In this document: piece by piece, positions 61,883-64,000 of the stretch
Layout of the letters: every line of letters begins with the position of its first letter
Numbering within the stretch: the first letter of the stretch is position 1
NCBI GenBank assembly: GCA_024235755.1
Contig: JACKLV010000009.1
Span: 75,083-139,082 of the forward strand
From: Burkholderiales bacterium
Lineage (GTDB): Bacteria > Pseudomonadota > Gammaproteobacteria > Burkholderiales > Nitrosomonadaceae
Direction: 5' to 3'
Length of the DNA: 64,000 nucleotides
Notes under the pieces: generated by a model
Database searches by the model: none
What the model was told of the DNA's origin: nothing
The model's input: only the letters and a program-made list of their open reading frames with translations
Translations under genes and position numbers: made by a program

Positions 61883-62668
61883 TCGTAACAATATGAAGCT
61901 TTTGAATATTTAAAGTGTGGGGGCAATTATAGGCCATCAGAAAGCTGAGCATATGGCTTTTCAATTATTCACGCGAACTAAAAACTAAATGATAATAATG
62001 GAGGCTTCTTTTATCGTGCACGTCACACGCACTATCTGTCTATCCTGCGGGGCGTTTTGGATTGATGAGTCTGTGCTACTAATCCGTATTACTCATAATT
62101 CTGTCGAAGAAATGTGCAAAGTCCTGTGCCGTTGACCTGGACGGCGCAAAGCGGGGTGTGGCAGGTGTGAGATCGTCGTTTGCATGACCTAAAAAGTTAT
62201 CGTCAAAAGAAAAAATAAAGCATGGTATTTGCAAAGGAAAACGCATATCGATAATTTCTGTGACAGAATTCTCGATGATGGCTCTTCGGTTTCATAGGTG
62301 CAAGGTGAAAATCACGGTTACACCGTTTGTCATCCGTTTTTTTGTAGTGTCGGGGTGGGCAACCCAAGTCTATAGGATACTTGATCATGCCGCACTGTTC
62401 GAGAGGGATCGCCTCTGTATTCGGATGCCCTCTCCCGTGCAGTATTAGTACTGAAACTTCTTTTTGATGGATAACATGCATACTCGACATCAGTACATCG
62501 TCAGACAAATCATTTTTGGGCAATCCCAGACTCGTTTGTCGCTTTAAGGAGACAAAAATAATAACTTATAAACAATGAGTTAACTATTTTATTAATTTAT
62601 TTCAATTTTTTGACGACAATCTTATTTCTAATGGATTATTAACTAATTGATTAATATTGAATAAATAG
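61883..62668. other. Long, mostly non-coding AT-rich stretch
   Basis: Nearly 790 bases between the CarS-like gene and the sigma54 promoter. One weak minus-strand frame (62203-62523) is listed separately. The last 100 bases are very AT-rich, with several TTAAT/ATTAA blocks typical of DNA bent upstream of enhancer-dependent promoters. The enhancer sites of a sigma54 activator should lie here, but no clear dyad was found. Confidence 0.4.
62203..62523 (-). CDS. Doubtful 106-aa reading frame
   Basis: A TTG-started frame of 106 codons, rich in His, Lys, Arg and Cys in its second half and ending in a run of aromatic residues. A motif-free composition, lack of a clear ribosome-binding site and unusual His/Arg load argue that it is chance or the remains of a gene. 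The first half (HQKEVSVLILHGRGHPN) looks more protein-like than the second. No family is recognised. Confidence 0.2.
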   Translation of the reverse strand: MPKNDLSDDVLMSSMHVIHQKEVSVLILHGRGHPNTEAIPLEQCGMIKYPIDLGCPPRHYKKTDDKRCNRDFHLAPMKPKSHHREFCHRNYRYAFSFANTMLYFFF

Positions 62669-62684
62669 TGGCATGAAATTTGCT
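62669..62684 (+). promoter_or_regulatory. Sigma54 (RpoN) promoter for the acyltransferase gene
   Basis: TGGCATG-AAAT-TTGCT matches the -24/-12 consensus TGGCACG-N4-TTGCW at all positions but one (T for C). The GG at 62670-62671 and GC at 62682-62683 have the required spacing. Transcription should start near 62695, giving a leader of almost 200 bases before the ATG at 62892. Confidence 0.75.
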
Positions 62685-62891
62685 TAGTTTATTAAGAATG
62701 AAATGAGTTATTGATAATAAGCTAGAGAAAATAGAGCAGCTTTTAATCGCTATTCACCGGATTTATGTCCATCTAAGTGGGTAAAATTAATTAAATAAAA
62801 ATCATGTTTTCAATTTTCCATAAGATTAGATGTGTTTAATTAAATTTATATCCATAATTTTTTTACTAAATATAAAATAGGTAAAAATATA

Positions 62892-63710
62892 ATGTTGAAA
62901 ACCAGCAATTCATTACCAATTTACACTATTCATAATAATGCTACAGTTCGTCGTAATCAAACACTCAAAACATACAATATCAAGAGTGACCAAAATTCTT
63001 TATTAAGCCGTAATGGTTTTACAATTCAGCTGGTCAATTCCCAAAAATGTTGCATCAAAACCAATACGCTAATTAAACACATGTATGCTTCACGTGGTTA
63101 TTTAACGAAAGGCTCCACAGTTTATCCATATAACAACCCGTATCAGATCACATTTTCGGCATTCAGTGAGGAAAATACCATTGGAACGATCACATTGAAA
63201 ATTGATTCAGGTAGCGGTCTGCTTGCAGATGAATTGTATGGTCAGGAATTGGCAGGTTTCAGAGAAAAAAATAGAAAAATTTGTGAGTTATCTAAATTTG
63301 CCGTAGTTCCAGAATATGGATCCAAAGAACTTTTTGCAACATTGTTCCATTTTGCATATATCTATGCTTATAACATCCACAACGTCGAGGATGCGTTTAT
63401 AGAGATAAATCCACGCCACGCTTCTTTTTACAGGAGAATGCTAGGATTTGATCAGATTGGTGAATTGCGTACCTGTAAACGTGTCGATGCTCCGGCGTCA
63501 TTGCTTCATTTAAACCTAGACTACATGAGCAAGCAGATTTCTTTGTTTGCGGGATCAAGAAACACGGATTCTAGATCGATTTATCCCTATTTTTTGACCC
63601 AATTCGAGGAAATGGCGCTAACGAAAAAAATGCGACAAGCATTGTATCATCGCGCAATTCATGATATTCCTGCTATTCCCCATAGTTACGAAAAAATGCC
63701 AGTGCAGTAG
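62892..63710 (+). CDS. FeeM-like N-acyl amino acid synthase, PEP-CTERM/exosortase-associated acyltransferase type
   Basis: A 272-residue GNAT-fold protein resembling FeeM and the exosortase-associated acyltransferases, which use acyl-ACP to make N-acyl amino acids. The IKHMYASRGYLTKGSTVYPY segment, then FSEENTIGTITLKIDSGSGLLADELYGQEL and ICELSKFAVVPEYGSKELFATLFHFAYIYAY are family-typical (each only part of a longer match), as is EINPRHASFYRRMLGFDQIGE. It is driven by the sigma54 promoter at 62669. The likely product is an acylated amino acid or modified surface component. The C-terminal 80 residues are variable. It is separated from the glycan operon by over 50 kb but probably shares its regulation. 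Confidence 0.82.
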   Translation: MLKTSNSLPIYTIHNNATVRRNQTLKTYNIKSDQNSLLSRNGFTIQLVNSQKCCIKTNTLIKHMYASRGYLTKGSTVYPYNNPYQITFSAFSEENTIGTITLKIDSGSGLLADELYGQELAGFREKNRKICELSKFAVVPEYGSKELFATLFHFAYIYAYNIHNVEDAFIEINPRHASFYRRMLGFDQIGELRTCKRVDAPASLLHLNLDYMSKQISLFAGSRNTDSRSIYPYFLTQFEEMALTKKMRQALYHRAIHDIPAIPHSYEKMPVQ

Positions 63711-63850
63711 ATTGATTGTGCGGATGGGGTGTGCACCGCTGCTGTTCCTTTACATTTCTTTCAAAGCAAGGCTGGCAGGCATTACGAAAGGGCTGTCAGG
63801 AGGATTGTCTTGTAGAAGTTCCAAAGATCATGTTTTTCAAATAGATTGAG

Positions 63851-63877
63851 ATGCAATAATCGTGGTAACTATTGCAT
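63851..63877 (+). repeat. 8-bp inverted repeat downstream of the acyltransferase gene
   Basis: ATGCAATA (63851-63858) and TATTGCAT (63870-63877) form a perfect stem around an 11-base loop, 140 bases after the stop codon. No T-run follows directly. The rest of 63711-64000 shows no supported gene. Confidence 0.4.
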
Positions 63878-64000
63878 GTTGATTAAAATATTTGACTGGA
63901 ATTTAATCTACGCGATCAGTAAAGTAGACGCCCGGCGCAATTCAGATTTGCGTTATAACGTTATTCTTTCTTGTTCCGGCAAATGATTTACTTGAGATTT

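Overview
The window looks like a moderately AT-rich betaproteobacterial chromosome. The best guess is a Nitrosomonas-type ammonia oxidiser. That guess is inference from gene order and protein style: a Zn-ligand-free L32, a fab cluster starting yceD-rpmF-plsX, a complete division/cell-wall (dcw) cluster, an exosortase-A-type glycan cluster, and a metal RND pump. No rRNA, tRNA, CRISPR array or intact insertion sequence was seen.

Layout. (1) 1-11468, all minus strand: a truncated membrane diguanylate cyclase with a CxxCH sensor domain, a small unknown gene, then a tightly packed exopolysaccharide operon. In transcription order the operon is O-ligase/polymerase, asparagine-synthase-like amidotransferase, glycosyltransferase, nucleotide-sugar dehydrogenase, membrane transglutaminase-like protein, second glycosyltransferase, methyltransferase, polysaccharide deacetylase. 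Several members belong to families linked to exosortase A (XrtA/PEP-CTERM), but no exosortase or PEP-CTERM protein lies in the window. (2) 11960-22495: maf, divergent from yceD-rpmF-plsX-fabH-fabD-fabG-acpP-fabF-mltG and a three-domain glycosyltransferase (GT2, GtrA, GT39/ArnT-like). (3) 22627-25743, minus strand: an HPr-rel-A cassette of a Tat-signal protein, a PqqD-like chaperone, an HprK-related kinase and a nucleotidyltransferase. Its chemistry is, to my knowledge, undescribed. It is the best candidate in the window for a new biological system, probably peptide or protein modification. (4) 25930-32746, minus strand: a CzcCBA-type heavy-metal efflux operon with a perfect 18-bp palindrome upstream and a small secreted protein gene. 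(5) 33450-51456, plus strand: mraZ-rsmH-ftsL-ftsI-murE-murF-mraY-murD-ftsW-murG-murC-murB-ddl-ftsQ-ftsA-ftsZ, with a sigma70 promoter and a phased MraZ box. Most junctions are short stop/start overlaps. lpxC does not follow ftsZ. (6) 51658-61882: a small K+-channel-like protein, a GlcF-like Fe-S protein, coq7, then algH-ruvX-pyrR-pyrB-pyrC' (a dihydroorotase-like protein with a broken metal site)-prlC, and on the minus strand crcB/fluC and a CarS-like membrane protein. (7) 61883-64000: a long AT-rich stretch with a near-consensus sigma54 promoter driving a FeeM-like N-acyltransferase of the exosortase-associated type.

How the parts work together: the central fab and dcw blocks make membrane lipid, peptidoglycan and the division septum. 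The flanking minus-strand blocks are accessory: surface glycan, c-di-GMP signalling, metal efflux and the HPr-rel-A cassette. The sigma54-driven acyltransferase at the right end and the glycan operon at the left end probably belong to the same exosortase-A-linked programme, although 50 kb apart. All functions come from reading motifs by eye. No database search was run.
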